Shown: piece by piece, positions 5,958 to 6,500 of the stretch | How the letters are laid out: each line of letters starts with the position of its first letter | Position numbering within the stretch: the first letter of the stretch is position 1 | Source of the DNA: Vulcanimicrobiota bacterium | GTDB lineage: Bacteria; Vulcanimicrobiota; Vulcanimicrobiia; Vulcanimicrobiales; Vulcanimicrobiaceae | DNA length: 6,500 nucleotides | Direction of reading: 5' to 3' | Assembly (NCBI GenBank): GCA_019237435.1 | Contig: JAFAHB010000147.1 | Span: 1-6,500, forward strand | Program-made: the position numbers and the translations under genes | Notes under the pieces: model-generated | The model's input: the letters and a program-made list of their open reading frames with translations, nothing else | Database searches by the model: none | What the model was told of the DNA's origin: nothing

Positions 5958-6500
5958 AGCGACGGATTTTCATCGCCTCGGGCCTTTCGACGCTGGCCGG
6001 ATGCGGACCGATTAGCGCGGCGCTCAATCAGAACGCGAGCGTCCAGCGCGTGCTCGCGTCGGCCGAAGGCCTCAATCACGCGCTCATTGGCACGCGCGGT
6101 TTGGCTCGCGAATACGACGATCGCGACGTCGATCGAAACTTCCGAGTCAACGGATTCGCCACGCCGTCGGACGCGCGCTATGCGTCGCTCGCCGCCGGGA
6201 ATTTTGCGGGGTACCGGCTGGTCGTCGACGGCGCGGTCGACCGGCCGCATGCGTTTACGCTGGACCAGCTGTACGCCATGCCGCAGCAGACGCAGATCAC
6301 GCGTCACGATTGCGTCGAGGGCTGGAGCGCGATCGGCAAATGGAGCGGCGTACCGCTGGCGGCCATGCTCGATGCGGTACGGCCGCGCGATACTGCGCGC
6401 TACGCCGTCTTTCGCTGCATGGATAACGACGGATCGGGCAATCTATACTACGAGAGCCTCGACCTGCATCAAGCACGTCATCCACAATCGCTGCTTGCGC
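5954..6500 (+). CDS. Molybdopterin-dependent oxidoreductase (sulfite oxidase/YedY fold), putative Tat lipoprotein, 3' end outside window
   Basis: The reading frame is open to the right edge (182 codons seen), so this long gene is incomplete. The N-terminus MKRRIFIASGLSTLAGC has an RRIFI stretch like a Tat twin-arginine motif and a perfect LAGC lipobox (Cys17). This predicts export of the folded cofactor-loaded enzyme and lipid anchoring. The catalytic domain shows a 'GYRLVVDG.V' strand (86-95) and ITRHDCVEGWSAIGKW (115-130). Cys120 is the expected molybdenum-ligating cysteine of the sulfite-oxidase fold, followed by GVPLAAML and 'YYESLDL..A.HPQSLLA' near the edge. Related proteins paired with cytochrome b are, from memory, about 260 residues long, so roughly the last third is missing. 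I preferred the GTG at 5954, because AGGATGG (5939-5945) sits 8 bases upstream and it forms a GTGA overlap with the cytochrome gene. An in-frame ATG at 5942 would add four residues. Sulfite oxidation, protein-methionine-sulfoxide reduction or another substrate are all possible. Confidence 0.88.
   Translation, partial: MKRRIFIASGLSTLAGCGPISAALNQNASVQRVLASAEGLNHALIGTRGLAREYDDRDVDRNFRVNGFATPSDARYASLAAGNFAGYRLVVDGAVDRPHAFTLDQLYAMPQQTQITRHDCVEGWSAIGKWSGVPLAAMLDAVRPRDTARYAVFRCMDNDGSGNLYYESLDLHQARHPQSLLA

Noticed and set aside
1..6500. CRISPR arrays, tRNA or rRNA genes, insertion sequences, phage genes and defence systems
   Set aside because: I saw no regularly spaced repeats, no tRNA- or rRNA-like sequence and no transposase or integrase motifs. 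Nearly every base is accounted for by metabolic, envelope or redox genes.

Overview
This is a GC-rich bacterial chromosomal window, densely packed and without RNA genes, mobile elements or CRISPR. Two lipoprotein-type signal peptides and a periplasmic-type molybdoenzyme/cytochrome b pair suggest a respiring bacterium, probably diderm. The style of the proteins (the DUF3052-like C-terminus and the lipoprotein) gives a weak impression of an uncultured environmental lineage such as Candidatus Eremiobacterota (WPS-2). That placement is a hunch and was not tested.

Layout. Positions 2-205 (+) hold the C-terminal end of a DUF3052-like protein. It converges on a minus-strand run of four tightly packed genes read from 5108 down to 202: an enoyl-CoA/methylglutaconyl-CoA hydratase (liuC-like), a biotin carboxylase/biotin carrier subunit of an acyl-CoA carboxylase (liuD/mccA-like), hydroxymethylglutaryl-CoA lyase (liuE/mvaB-like), and a lipoprotein with a glycoside-hydrolase-like fold. 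A short intergenic region (5109-5180) separates this operon from a divergent plus-strand pair: a four-helix cytochrome b (5181-5957) and a molybdopterin-dependent oxidoreductase that runs off the right edge.

How the genes work together. The three enzymes fit the lower half of leucine/isovalerate catabolism: 3-methylcrotonyl-CoA is carboxylated to 3-methylglutaconyl-CoA, hydrated to HMG-CoA, then cleaved to acetoacetate and acetyl-CoA. Isovaleryl-CoA dehydrogenase (liuA), the carboxyltransferase subunit (liuB) and a LiuR-type regulator are absent from the window. Because the operon appears to begin with liuC, they must be elsewhere if the pathway is complete. The divergent pair looks like a membrane-linked redox module, in which an exported sulfite-oxidase-fold molybdoenzyme exchanges electrons with a b-type cytochrome; its substrate cannot be read from the sequence.

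No clearly new biological system is visible. The least ordinary points are the poorly characterised lipoprotein translationally overlapping HMG-CoA lyase, the headless liuCDE cluster, the convergent stop codons sharing one CTAG, and the putative Tat-lipoprotein molybdoenzyme.
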